This document shows, in pieces, positions 1 to 6,917 of a stretch of 64,000 nucleotides of DNA (within the stretch, counting starts at the first letter, position 1; the number at the start of each line of letters is the position of its first letter). The position numbers and the translations under genes are program-made. The notes under the pieces were generated by a model. That model did not search any database. It had not been told where the DNA came from and saw only the letters and a list, made by a program, of their open reading frames with translations. Source of the DNA: a virus; the IMG/VR virus record IMGVR_UViG_3300025889_009691, positions 1-64,000 of that record; one strand, given 5' to 3'.

Positions 1-1
1 A

Positions 2-544
2 GAAGAAAAAGCCGCTGAAACTAAAGTGGAGTTTGAGGAACTCGGTATTGATACTCAAGGCGTTGAATTGCTTGAGGTTGATGAAGCAGAAGTCAAAGTT
101 GTGGAACAACTAGACGAGCTTGATGAGGAACTTGCGGAAGATTTCTTGAATGTCGTTGACGGTGAAATCACCACGGAAGAAATCAAAAGCCTTGTGACTG
201 ACGAAAACTTTGACAACATCTCTGACGATGCCAAAGTTGTTCTCGTCGCTGCCGTTAACGAAGCGGACGACGAAGTTAAGGCAGAGTTTGAAGAGACTGT
301 AGATATCTTTGACGACGAGGCTTTCAATGAATACATCGCTGAGGGTTCTGTGGTTGATACAGAAACTCGTCGTACTGTTGTTGCTGCCGCCGCAGCCGTG
401 ACTGTAGCCACTGCTGCGACATCTGCTGGTCCTGCCGGTGGCGGCGGTGGCGGTCCTTCCGGTGGTGGCGGAGGAGGAGGCCCCGGAGGCGACTCCGGTG
501 GAGGTAAAGGTAAAAAGGGTAATTCTAGAAGAAGGTCTCGGTGA
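2..544 (+). CDS. C-terminal part of an acidic, Gly-rich, possibly membrane-anchored protein (5' end outside window)
   Basis: The frame is open from the first base, so this is the tail end of a longer gene; the GTG at 26 is probably not the real start. About 110 residues are strongly acidic (many Glu/Asp with Val/Leu spacing). A hydrophobic run rich in Ala/Val/Thr (VVAAAAAVTVATAATSA) follows, then a glycine-rich stretch, and the protein ends in a short basic tail (GKKGNSRRRSR). An outer domain, membrane segment and basic cytoplasmic tail is the order of a C-terminally anchored surface protein, but a structural role is equally possible. It sits directly before small membrane genes, and the next gene's ribosome binding site starts at its stop codon. 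Family not recognised. Confidence 0.6.
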   Translation, partial: EEKAAETKVEFEELGIDTQGVELLEVDEAEVKVVEQLDELDEELAEDFLNVVDGEITTEEIKSLVTDENFDNISDDAKVVLVAAVNEADDEVKAEFEETVDIFDDEAFNEYIAEGSVVDTETRRTVVAAAAAVTVATAATSAGPAGGGGGGPSGGGGGGGPGGDSGGGKGKKGNSRRRSR

Positions 545-555
545 AAGGAGGCACC

Positions 556-777
556 ATGAAAAAAATAATCAAACTAGCAGTAGGGGCCGTCCGTCGTATG
601 GGTAGAGAAATGCTTTACCTCGGATGGACATTAGCAGGTACAGGGTTGGTGTTGATCACCTTGTCATCGACCACGTTACGTCAGGGAATATATATTTCTC
701 TTGCGGGTCTTGCACTGCATCTAATGGGTACTGTATTAGACTATGTAGATGATGAGAGAGAAAATGAAAGCAACTAA
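556..777 (+). CDS. small membrane protein, two predicted transmembrane segments
   Basis: This 73-residue protein has a basic N-terminus (MKKIIKLAVGAVRRMGRE) and two hydrophobic segments at about residues 22-41 and 45-63, followed by an acidic tail (DYVDDERENESN). The ATG at 556 is chosen because AAAGGAGG lies just upstream at 544-551; a GTG at 541 in the same frame would include that site. It overlaps the stop region of the gene before and the start of the next, so it is translationally coupled within a probable lysis or membrane cassette. Its position next to a holin suggests a lysis accessory role, but sequence alone does not show it. Confidence 0.65.
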   Translation: MKKIIKLAVGAVRRMGREMLYLGWTLAGTGLVLITLSSTTLRQGIYISLAGLALHLMGTVLDYVDDERENESN

Positions 778-1018
778 TCAACTTGTGTGGAACACCTTGG
801 GCCGCATTGCGGCGGTGTTTGCAATGAATGCTATGGCTATTGTTGGTAGCTCTAGTCTTATTGGTGGTATTGATCCGTGGAAGGCTGCCGTTTTGGCAGG
901 TGCTACCTCTGCTGCGACTGTTATTCAGAAGCTCGCCGCAGCGTATGCTGATGACGGAAAGATCACTGCCGATGAGATTGACGCTGCATTTAGCATGACC
1001 CAGCCCAAGAAAAGTTAA
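764..1018 (+). CDS. holin-like small membrane protein
   Basis: The protein is 84 residues if it starts at the ATG at 764, which follows a GAGAG stretch; ATGs at 749 and 752 are in frame upstream. It has a hydrophobic stretch around residues 14-32, an amphipathic Ala-rich segment around 38-60, and a hydrophilic tail with an acidic patch (ADDGKITADEIDAAF). This resembles actinophage r1t-type holins in size and order (known family traits), and it shares the A-rich helix style of the next gene, which looks like a clearer holin. It overlaps the preceding gene by 14 bases. It could be a second holin or an antiholin. Confidence 0.55.
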   Translation: MKATNQLVWNTLGRIAAVFAMNAMAIVGSSSLIGGIDPWKAAVLAGATSAATVIQKLAAAYADDGKITADEIDAAFSMTQPKKS

Positions 1019-1041
1019 CTAAAGTTTCTATAAAGGTTCTT

Positions 1042-1070
1042 TTGGGGGCATGACGACTGTATGGTACAAT
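1042..1070 (+). promoter_or_regulatory. candidate promoter for the holin gene
   Basis: TTGGGG at 1042-1047, a 17-base spacer and TACAAT at 1065-1070. This is followed by a leader of about 45 bases with AAGGAG before the ATG at 1122. Confidence 0.45.
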
Positions 1071-1121
1071 ATTTAAGAGGCAAATAGCCTTTTAAGTATC
1101 CCCTAACAAGGAGAATTGTAA

Positions 1122-1319
1122 ATGGATATGAACATGTACAAGCAGGTTGCTGAACGTGCTGCTATGACATTCATTCAGGCTTTCGCTGCGATGTTTGTTG
1201 TTACGGATATGTCATCAGCCAAGGGTGCTGCTGCCGCTGGCCTAGCTGCTGCCCTTTCAGTACTGAAGTCATTTGCCGCCACCAAAGTTGGCGACAAGTC
1301 ATCCGCTTCACTCGTCTAA
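1122..1319 (+). CDS. holin, r1t-like family
   Basis: A 65-residue protein with the pattern of small actinophage r1t-type holins: a short N-terminal helix (AERAAMTFIQAF), a first membrane segment to about residue 28, then AAAAGLAAALSVLKSFA as the second segment and a short polar tail. Holins form lesions in the cytoplasmic membrane so that the endolysin reaches the wall. AAGGAG at 1108-1113 precedes the ATG, and a candidate promoter lies upstream. The likely partner endolysin is far away at 49.9-50.6 kb, an unusual separation. Confidence comes from length, pattern and neighbourhood; there is no catalytic motif to check. Confidence 0.7.
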   Translation: MDMNMYKQVAERAAMTFIQAFAAMFVVTDMSSAKGAAAAGLAAALSVLKSFAATKVGDKSSASLV

Positions 1320-1331
1320 GTTGTGTTAAGC

Positions 1332-1356
1332 ATCGCTTGATCCAACTACAAGCGAT
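1332..1356 (+). other. hairpin downstream of the holin gene
   Basis: A perfect 8-bp inverted repeat, ATCGCTTG / CAAGCGAT, with a 9-base loop lies right after the holin stop codon. No T-tract follows, so it is more likely an RNA-stability or processing hairpin than a terminator. Confidence 0.45.
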
Positions 1357-1422
1357 ACTGTAAACTAAGACTGTTGGGGGATGGCCTTTTGCTCCTTTTG
1401 TGTCAACCCACTAACAAGAAGA

Positions 1423-1454
1423 CCCCCGGTCACGATTGTGACTGGGGGTTTTTC
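1423..1454 (+). terminator. rho-independent terminator for the holin operon
   Basis: An 11-bp stem from CCCCCGGTCAC to GTGACTGGGGG, containing one G-T pair and a GATT loop, is followed by TTTTT. It overlaps the 3' end of the convergent gene on the other strand and may block read-through from both sides. Confidence 0.85.
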
Positions 1455-1735
1455 TTTGCCCTACGACGCTTAGTAGGAATGTGCTTCAGTCTATCAGGAG
1501 TAATCGATCTCCACTGGCCGTGGCCATGTGAGCCACCCCACAGGTCAATCCATTCACTAGCAGGCGTTAGGTTAGTGTTTACAACGTGGCGTTTGAAAAC
1601 AAACGTTCCACGCTCGCCTTTGATCTTGCACACATCGCCCTTGCCAAGTGTGATCTGACTAGAGATTTGATACTCTTCGCTAATGACCCATCCTTGAGGA
1701 GGGCCGACAGGTTGTTTACTTTTTTTCAAAGCCAT
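1430..1735 (-). CDS. DUF7246-like phage protein
   Basis: A basic 101-residue protein with a central GKGDVCKIKGERGTFVF segment, then HVVN, WIDLWGGSHGHGQWRS and PDRLKHI. This order (GERGxFxF, HVxN, EWIxxxGG, WRSxxPDRVK) resembles the small actinophage proteins grouped as DUF7246, whose function is unknown; the family name is from memory and should be checked. The start is supported by AAGGAGA seven bases before the ATG. The 3' end lies inside the terminator hairpin of the convergent holin operon. It has its own candidate promoter between it and recA. Confidence 0.6.
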   Translation of the reverse strand: MALKKSKQPVGPPQGWVISEEYQISSQITLGKGDVCKIKGERGTFVFKRHVVNTNLTPASEWIDLWGGSHGHGQWRSITPDRLKHIPTKRRRAKKNPQSQS

Positions 1736-1759
1736 ATGCTTCTCCTTCTTTGCTCAGCA

Positions 1760-1788
1760 AGGATACTACATATGGTAGCGTTTGTCAA
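1760..1788 (-). promoter_or_regulatory. candidate promoter for the DUF7246-like gene
   Basis: On the minus strand, TTGACA (1783-1788), a 17-base spacer and TATCCT (1760-1765). The -35 box overlaps the recA stop codon. Confidence 0.5.
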
Positions 1789-2759
1789 ATTGTTGCGTAG
1801 ATGGTATCTGCGATTGTCTCTCGGATTTGCTCGTTTTCATCCAAGAAAGCTTTGGTATTGGCACGGCCCTGTCCAATGTTCTCGCCTTTGTAGGCGTACC
1901 ATGCGCCCTTCTTGTCAAGGATACCCATCTCAGCAGCAATGTCCACGATGTCTCCGGTACGGCTGATTCCTTCACCGTATGCAATTTCAAACTCTGCCTG
2001 ACGGAAAGGAGGAGCACACTTGTTCTTGACAACCTTGACTCGTGTCTTATTGCCAGATGCTTCGCCACCGTCCTTCAGCGTTTCGATACGACGAATGTCC
2101 ATCCGAACTGACGCATAGAACTTGAGTGCCTTGCCGCCAGTGGTTACTTCAGGAGAACCGAACATGACACCAATTTTTTCACGCAACTGGTTAATCATGA
2201 TAAGGGTTGTCTTAGAGTGATTAAGGTTAGCTACAATCTTTCGCATCGCCTGCGACATCAGACGAGCGTGCAGGCCAACGTGGCTGTCTCCCATTTCGCC
2301 TTCAATCTCGGCACGAGGAGTGAGCGCAGCAACTGAGTCTACAACTACTACGTCTAGAGCGCCTGATTCAATCAGCTTGTTAGTAATGGTCAGGGCTTGC
2401 TCACCTGTGTCTGGCTGTGCAACCAAAAGATTGTCAATGTCGCATCCGATTGCTTTAGCATACACAGGGTCTAGGGCGTGCTCCGCATCAATGAATGCAC
2501 ACTTGCCACCTTTCTTTTGGGCTTCTGCAATCACATGCAGGGCAATGGTTGTCTTGCCAGAAGACTCAGGTCCGTAGATTTCGGTGACTCGTCCACGAGG
2601 AACACCTCCAACCCCTAGCGCCAAGTCAAGAGCGATAGAGCCGGTTGAAATCGTTTCAATTTGCATTGAAGCAGCGTCGCCTAGACGCATGATGCTTCCA
2701 GCGCCAAACTGCTTTTCAATTTGTCCTAGAGCATCTTCGAGAAGTTTATCTTTATCCAT
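1785..2759 (-). CDS. recA: RecA recombinase
   Basis: A complete bacterial-type RecA of 324 residues. Walker A is GPESSGKT at residues 63-70, the Walker B region is [10 protein letters not shown], loop L1 is [17 protein letters not shown], and the [14 protein letters not shown] segment leads into L2 with [14 protein letters not shown]. It lacks the long acidic tail of many cellular RecA proteins, so the C-terminus is shorter than the usual roughly 350 residues. RecA polymerises on single-stranded DNA, exchanges strands and can trigger LexA or repressor cleavage. The gene has its own leaderless-type promoter with the -10 box 6 bases before the ATG. It probably works with the Rad52-like protein and Cas4-like nuclease at 6.9-8.4 kb in phage recombination or repair. 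Confidence 0.97.
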   Translation of the reverse strand: MDKDKLLEDALGQIEKQFGAGSIMRLGDAASMQIETISTGSIALDLALGVGGVPRGRVTEIYGPESSGKTTIALHVIAEAQKKGGKCAFIDAEHALDPVYAKAIGCDIDNLLVAQPDTGEQALTITNKLIESGALDVVVVDSVAALTPRAEIEGEMGDSHVGLHARLMSQAMRKIVANLNHSKTTLIMINQLREKIGVMFGSPEVTTGGKALKFYASVRMDIRRIETLKDGGEASGNKTRVKVVKNKCAPPFRQAEFEIAYGEGISRTGDIVDIAAEMGILDKKGAWYAYKGENIGQGRANTKAFLDENEQIRETIADTIYATI

Positions 2760-2765
2760 GTTTGT

Positions 2766-2794
2766 ATTCTACGGTTTAGGTGGAACGAAGTCAA
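2766..2794 (-). promoter_or_regulatory. recA promoter, leaderless type
   Basis: On the minus strand, TTGACT (2789-2794), a 17-base spacer, TAGAAT (2766-2771), then 6 bases to the recA ATG. No Shine-Dalgarno fits in this gap. Confidence 0.8.
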
Positions 2795-2803
2795 GTGAGC
2801 GGA

Positions 2804-2815
2804 TAGAATAAACCT
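2804..2815 (+). promoter_or_regulatory. -10 box of a leaderless-type promoter, divergent from recA
   Basis: TAGAAT at 2804-2809, then 6 bases to the ATG at 2816. The -35 match at normal spacing (TGGAAC, 2781-2786) is weak and interleaves with the recA promoter. Confidence 0.5.
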
Positions 2816-3169
2816 ATGAGTAAACGAGGCCCTAAGCGTACTGTCACTAACGCCGTGAAATTTGGCGAATACGGTAATACTATTTGGCATGTTGAGCTTG
2901 AGTGCTCTCACACAGTAGAGACTAAGCGCAAGCCTAAAGTTAATGAAGATAGACTTTGCTGTAAAGTTTGTGTTGCTCCGCCACCCCCTGCTGTCGTGGA
3001 CCCATTTGCGGATGTAGCGCCTTGGGTTGATTATGATCCGATGGATGAGCTGAAGATTAAAGCAACTTTGGCTTCTAAGGTTGGGGTCCCGCTAGACCAA
3101 GTTGAACTTGTAAACGGTACAGCGACAGTGTTTCTTGATGCACAACAACTAAGGAATATTTCAACATGA
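2816..3169 (+). CDS. hypothetical protein with a Cys-rich N-terminal half
   Basis: A 117-residue protein with a basic start (MSKRGPKRT). A Cys/His set (LECSHTV ... RLCCKVC) could bind zinc, a Pro-rich linker (APPPPAVVDP) follows, and the C-terminus has a small mixed domain. The CxH...CCxxC arrangement resembles small zinc-finger phage proteins, but I do not recognise the family. The stop codon overlaps the next start as ATGA, so the two genes are translationally coupled. Confidence 0.55.
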   Translation: MSKRGPKRTVTNAVKFGEYGNTIWHVELECSHTVETKRKPKVNEDRLCCKVCVAPPPPAVVDPFADVAPWVDYDPMDELKIKATLASKVGVPLDQVELVNGTATVFLDAQQLRNIST

Positions 3170-3888
3170 CGGATTTTTTGACAGTTGAAGAAGACGAAGA
3201 CTTTGCAACTTGGGAGCGTTTCAGAGATGCACCTGAAGTTCGTTGGGTGTTCAATAAGTTAGAAGTTGCGTTACATCAAGGATTAGAAGCAGGACCCGCT
3301 GGCTGCGCTCCACAATATGAAGGCTTTTACATTCACCGACCCGTCTACAACCTTTTTGGTATGGGCATTGGTGCAACGAAGTTTTTGTATCTTTCCCAAA
3401 TGGAAGAAGACTTTTTAAACAATGCCGTGGTCCCTCCCGGTAGTTTTTGGTGCGAGTGGCTAGATGGCCCACACCTTTCTATTGACTTTCAAAAAGATTC
3501 TGAAGGTGGCTGGCATACCGTATCAGCATGGGAAGGGTTTCATTCAAGCGACGAGAACTTGACTAGGTTTAGTCATTGGGAAAGACTACCTGAAACAGAT
3601 GTTTCTGATATTCATGAGTGCTCCCATTTTATCAACCTTGTTGACTTACCTGTCAACGGTATCAACATCGAAACTCGGTCAGGGTTTATTACTGAAATTC
3701 ATTTACGTCACGGTAATGATCCATTTGAGGACCTTCCTGTCGGTACACGCATTACGCCCGTTTGGCAAGACATGGACATTCCTGCAGGCGGTGTTTTCAT
3801 GCCGAACCTACACGAAGACCTAGAGAAGTACTCGGCCCACGGTCACCTGTCTGACGTTCGTCGTGGGTTTGTTATAGACGTACCTTAA
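3166..3888 (+). CDS. conserved-looking phage protein of unknown function
   Basis: A 240-residue protein translated from an ATGA overlap with the gene before it. It has a distinctive centre: FNKLEVALHQGLEAGPAG, then YIHRPVYNLFGMGIGA, then FWCEWLDGPHLSID. The run of aromatic, His and Trp residues suggests an enzyme or binding domain rather than a structural repeat. I have the impression of similar unnamed proteins in marine phages but cannot assign a function. It ends 9 bases before the convergent DUF3307-like gene. Confidence 0.55.
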   Translation: MTDFLTVEEDEDFATWERFRDAPEVRWVFNKLEVALHQGLEAGPAGCAPQYEGFYIHRPVYNLFGMGIGATKFLYLSQMEEDFLNNAVVPPGSFWCEWLDGPHLSIDFQKDSEGGWHTVSAWEGFHSSDENLTRFSHWERLPETDVSDIHECSHFINLVDLPVNGINIETRSGFITEIHLRHGNDPFEDLPVGTRITPVWQDMDIPAGGVFMPNLHEDLEKYSAHGHLSDVRRGFVIDVP

Positions 3889-3897
3889 AAAATAAAT

Positions 3898-4230
3898 CTA
3901 GGCTATTAGCAGAAGATAAAGCACTATTTGTAAATAGTGGAGTGCTTGGTCAGGGTAAACATGCCAGTAAGGTTTGGGCTTTCCAGTTTTCCACGGAAGA
4001 AACTGGTAGAAGAATGCGTCTGTTAGCCAGTGCCCTACAGCAAAGTACGCAAATATCCAAGGCGTGACTGTATCTCCCAACCAATACAGGGTAGCGCATA
4101 CAACTCCTGTGTATACCATAACGTGTTCAAAAATTGCAAACAGTCGCTTTGACTTTAACTTTATCAACCAGTCTGGTTGAAGCGCAACATCGGCAAAATG
4201 ATGTGCCGCTAGTAACCATATTAGTCGCAT
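3898..4230 (-). CDS. DUF3307-like membrane protein
   Basis: A 110-residue membrane protein. It starts LLAAHHFADVALQPDWLIKLKSK, has hydrophobic segments around residues 30-50 and 58-72, then GHWLTDAFF and finally DQALHYLQIVLYLLL. The His/Asp/Gln pattern (HHxxDxxxQ, HxxxD, DQxxHxxQ) resembles DUF3307 membrane proteins, whose role is unknown. It overlaps the 3' end of the cytidylyltransferase-like gene by 10 bases and is last in a three-gene minus-strand operon, so it may act at the membrane in the same process. Confidence 0.65.
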   Translation of the reverse strand: MRLIWLLAAHHFADVALQPDWLIKLKSKRLFAIFEHVMVYTGVVCATLYWLGDTVTPWIFAYFAVGHWLTDAFFYQFLPWKTGKPKPYWHVYPDQALHYLQIVLYLLLIA

Positions 4231-4640
4231 AGTAGTTCATTTCTTATCTGAGTGCTGCTAATTCCTGCTGTGTACTCCGTAAATTCAATAGGTATTCCTA
4301 GTTCAAGAATTGTTTCTTTTCCTGGGAAATCATAGTTGTCATTCCCTCGAATGAAAATAAACTCGTGGTCTGGATAGGCATCAAAAGCTTCTTTGAAAGA
4401 TGCGCTTGGGTCATCTGTGTAGGTGACAAGTACATTGTCAACCAAACCCGTTATTTTTAGGTTGTTCTTTCTGTGATCTAGTGTTTGGATTGGTATTTTG
4501 CCTTTAATGCTCCAACAAGATTCGTCGGAGTGTAAAACTACAACTACAACATCAGCACTAGCTTTCATGTGCTTTAAAAGTTTGATGTGTCCCTCATGAC
4601 ACAAGTCCATTATTGCTGCAGTGAGTGCTACTTTAGCCAT
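4221..4640 (-). CDS. cytidylyltransferase-like nucleotidyltransferase (TagD/LicC-type fold)
   Basis: A 139-residue protein with the two signatures of the nucleotidyltransferase superfamily that activates phospho-alcohols. The HxGH site is in MDLCHEGHIKLLKHM (residues about 11-25). The ISSTQIR motif near the C-terminus (residues about 127-133) closes the nucleotide pocket. Length matches glycerol-3-phosphate or related cytidylyltransferases. Known members join CTP (some ATP) to a phosphorylated alcohol such as glycerol-3-phosphate or choline phosphate; the substrate here cannot be read. It overlaps the LicD-like gene by 13 bases, which suggests it makes that enzyme's donor. Confidence 0.8.
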   Translation of the reverse strand: MAKVALTAAIMDLCHEGHIKLLKHMKASADVVVVVLHSDESCWSIKGKIPIQTLDHRKNNLKITGLVDNVLVTYTDDPSASFKEAFDAYPDHEFIFIRGNDNYDFPGKETILELGIPIEFTEYTAGISSTQIRNELLCD

Positions 4641-5161
4641 TTAGTCTTGCCTCCTCTTTGAGGGATGCGCCACGTGTCATACCAATCAGTTAAATAACCA
4701 TCAATATCGTTAGGCACGCTAAATTCGTGACCTAAATAATTTTTGGTTGATAGGGGAGAGACTAGGTGCTTTGGTCTGATTAGATGACCGTCTTCTTTAA
4801 TATTTATTAAAAGTTCAGTATCTGTTGGGTGCGGCCACCAATGAAGCACGTCAAAAACTATGTTTGTGTCCTTATGTACATACGCTGCTTGCATCGGCCT
4901 GTCGCCATCACTGACAACTCTTCCTGCAAAGAACTCTTCTTCTGGTAGTCGTGCTTTATCCCAGTAACCCATAACAGCAATGTCTAGATCGGTGTCATGG
5001 GGAATGAACTCGTTGTCTCTTTCTAGCCCCAGCAACGTTCCTGCAGACAGCCAGTAGTCATCTAAAAACTCAAGTCCACGAAGCAAAACTTCCATGACTG
5101 GCTTGCCCTTTAGGGGCTGTAAAGTGTGTTGTTGCCATTCTAGTTTGATGTTTTCATACAT
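4628..5161 (-). CDS. LicD-family phosphotransferase-like protein
   Basis: A 177-residue protein with the LicD/fukutin signature: WLSAGTLLGLERDNEFIPHDTDLDIAV (residues about 37-63) carries the GTLLG motif and the DxD-type metal site. Near the end, VPNDIDGYLTDWYDTWRIP matches the family's closing motif (GYL...YG..W..P). LicD enzymes transfer phosphocholine or alditol phosphates from a CDP-linked donor onto cell-surface glycans. It is the first gene of a three-gene operon, driven by a -10 box 6 bases from its ATG. With the nucleotidyltransferase next door it forms a plausible two-step decoration pathway for the host cell surface (inference). Confidence 0.8.
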   Translation of the reverse strand: MYENIKLEWQQHTLQPLKGKPVMEVLLRGLEFLDDYWLSAGTLLGLERDNEFIPHDTDLDIAVMGYWDKARLPEEEFFAGRVVSDGDRPMQAAYVHKDTNIVFDVLHWWPHPTDTELLINIKEDGHLIRPKHLVSPLSTKNYLGHEFSVPNDIDGYLTDWYDTWRIPQRGGKTKWLK

Positions 5162-5167
5162 GCGTTT

Positions 5168-5173
5168 ATCCTA
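5168..5173 (-). promoter_or_regulatory. -10 box of the LicD operon, leaderless type
   Basis: TAGGAT on the minus strand, 6 bases before the ATG at 5161. No good -35 match is visible at 16-18 bases. Confidence 0.5.
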
Positions 5174-5729
5174 CTCGTTTTTGGCAGCGTTTTCCCTCCC
5201 TTTCGTGTGGTAGTTGACGCTAACGCACGAGAGGCTGGGACGAACCCAATTGGTTTATTCAAGGCTGTTCACTTCATGGACCCCAAGCACCGCCTATCTT
5301 TTTCAGCGATGCCCACTCTCCCTAGATATGGCTCTAGTAGCCCGTGTGCCGGAACCGCATGGGCGTTTGCTTGTTCCGAACCTGTTCCTCAAGGCTTGAT
5401 GTTCTCCGTGCAGTGACTGGCATCTCGTCAAGGATGTGTGTCCAGTTTATCGTGCGATTCAGATCGTTCCTCTTTGGGCAGGCGTGCCCTCTTGTTTCTT
5501 AAGTGTTAGTACCAGTTGCGTAACGAGTGTAACCCACCGGTCCTTCAGTGAACGTTTATGTCATCGGGATTACCCGGCTGCAGTCTTGTGGCAGTGTGCT
5601 CCTTGTGTAGTAGTTTGTGAGTATGCTACTGGCTTCGACGGCGCAGGTCAAGGGGTAGGTTTTGGCTTGTCTCCTTGACGGGTGACAGGTATGATATTAC
5701 ACGTATGTTGTTTATAATTAAGGAGATTT
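5174..5729. other. noncoding region of about 550 bases, possible structured RNA or control region
   Basis: No convincing gene is visible on either strand: the short frames here lack ribosome binding sites and have Cys/Ser-rich low-quality translations. I looked for a T-loop (TTCRANN with flanking stem) and found none, so tRNA genes are unlikely. A TTCGACGG string at 5633-5640 recalls the tmRNA 5' end, but the expected 3' part is absent. Visible hairpins are TCGTGTG/CGCACGA (5203-5230) and CGGGATTACCCG (near 5567). The right end holds TATAAT (5713-5718) and the WhiB ribosome binding site. Function unknown. Confidence 0.5.
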
Positions 5730-5954
5730 ATGATTAAACTTTCTAGCCCTGAGTGGTTTGAGAGTGCGCCGTGTCGGGGTAATGACCGAACGTTTTTTTC
5801 GAGCAAGCCGTCGCAACGCAAGAGCGCCGTTAAGGTTTGTGCAGGTTGTACCGCTTCTGCTAAGTGCTTAGATTTTGCAGTCACGAATAAAATCACGATT
5901 GGTGTGTGGGGTGGTAAGACCGGGCCAGAGTTGGACAGGTTAGTTAATTCATGA
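5730..5954 (+). CDS. WhiB-family iron-sulfur transcription factor
   Basis: A 74-residue protein with the full WhiB plan: one Cys early (SAPCRGNDRTFF), then VCAGCTASAKCLDFA giving C-x2-C-x5-C for a 4Fe-4S cluster, then the GVWGG turn and a short tail. WhiB-like proteins bind the primary sigma factor region 4 and tune transcription; they occur only in Actinobacteria and their phages, which makes this gene strong host evidence. AAGGAG at 5719-5724 and TATAAT at 5713-5718 lie upstream. The stop overlaps the next start as ATGA. Phage copies can redirect host transcription or mimic host WhiB2 (established for a mycobacteriophage); the role here is inferred. Confidence 0.93.
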   Translation: MIKLSSPEWFESAPCRGNDRTFFSSKPSQRKSAVKVCAGCTASAKCLDFAVTNKITIGVWGGKTGPELDRLVNS

Positions 5955-6343
5955 TTTATGATTGGGCTGATGAGTTTGACAGTGATGTGTTAGCAGTTGT
6001 TAAACGTGGGCAGATTGAGGTCACGTTCTTGACTGCTCCACGTGGTGCTATTAATGATAAAGACTACGATCTGGTAATGTGGAAAAAGAAAGAGATGCAG
6101 ATTGTTGTGGCGCAAGAGTATTTAGATGACTATGTGGATGAAGCGATTGCTTCTGAGATAGCATCCACGGTAAGAGAACGTTATGATTCTGATGAGCCTG
6201 CGGATGTGCGGGAGATGGCGATCAAGTTGTTGGCTAAGGAGCTTGATGCAATATTGAATGATGTTATATTTGTGTACTCAAATGATCCTGATGAGGTCAG
6301 TTTTGAGTCTGCGTTGAAGCGTTTACTAGATGATGAGGCTTGA
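5951..6343 (+). CDS. hypothetical acidic protein
   Basis: A 130-residue acidic protein coupled to WhiB through an ATGA overlap. It is rich in predicted helix (DYVDEAIASEIASTVRERY, VREMAIKLLAKELDAIL) with no recognisable motif. The co-translation suggests it acts with WhiB or in the early regulatory phase. Function unknown. Confidence 0.6.
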   Translation: MIYDWADEFDSDVLAVVKRGQIEVTFLTAPRGAINDKDYDLVMWKKKEMQIVVAQEYLDDYVDEAIASEIASTVRERYDSDEPADVREMAIKLLAKELDAILNDVIFVYSNDPDEVSFESALKRLLDDEA

Positions 6344-6368
6344 CTACTGCAGTTGTTTTGGGTAGTCT
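6340..6368 (+). promoter_or_regulatory. candidate promoter for the recombination operon
   Basis: TTGACT (6340-6345), a 17-base spacer and TAGTCT (6363-6368). The -35 overlaps the preceding stop codon, and the leader carries AAGGAG before the ATG at 6399. Confidence 0.6.
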
Positions 6369-6398
6369 ATGGTTGATACTATTTATTAAGGAGACATA

Positions 6399-6917
6399 AT
6401 GTCAGTATTAGAAAATCCGACTGCATCTTTGAAGTCAGTTTATACGGCGCTTCGTTCAGTTGAGCGTGACATACTAGAGATGAAAGACACCTCAAATTTG
6501 GATTATGCGTCTGTTGAAGAGACGATGCAGTTGGCGAGTGATATGCATTTGGTTAAGTCGTACACGACTGAGTTGTTTAATGAGCTTCAGTCTATGATTA
6601 CGGAGCAGCTTGGTAATGTTCCTGTTCCTGTTCAAGTTGATGGGGCGACTGTTGAGATTAAGGCAGGTTCACCTCGTAAGACATGGGATCATAAGTCATT
6701 GATTGAAGATGTAAGTAAGCGTATTGTTGACAGCAGTGTCGATATGAGTACCGGTGAAATTGTGAAGACTCCCACGGATATGATTCGTGAGGCGTTGGAG
6801 TTTGCCGGTATTTCGTATTGGAAGGTTTCTAAGTTGAAGGACCTTCATTTGGATGCAGATGATTACTGTGAAGTTGGCGAAGCTAAGAAGAGTCTAGTTA
6901 TTAGGAGAGACAAGTGA
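6399..6917 (+). CDS. hypothetical protein at the head of the recombination operon
   Basis: A 172-residue protein started by ATG after AAGGAGACATA. The N-terminal half is helical (SLKSVYTALRSVERDILEMKD ... LVKSYTTELFNEL); the C-terminal half is mixed and ends in basic residues. It overlaps the Rad52-like gene by 4 bases (GTGA), so it is likely a partner in recombination, for example a nuclease-control or DNA-binding protein. This is inferred from position only; the family is not recognised. Confidence 0.6.
   Translation: MSVLENPTASLKSVYTALRSVERDILEMKDTSNLDYASVEETMQLASDMHLVKSYTTELFNELQSMITEQLGNVPVPVQVDGATVEIKAGSPRKTWDHKSLIEDVSKRIVDSSVDMSTGEIVKTPTDMIREALEFAGISYWKVSKLKDLHLDADDYCEVGEAKKSLVIRRDK

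Noticed and set aside
5207-5678. Two short plus-strand frames in the gene-free region
   Set aside because: No ribosome binding sites, rare-residue-rich translations, and no resemblance to phage proteins.
5600-5729. Possible tmRNA 5' end (TGGCTTCGACGG near 5630)
   Set aside because: The matching 3' acceptor and T-arm should lie a few hundred bases on, but that stretch is the WhiB and following gene, with no TTCRANN stem-loop.
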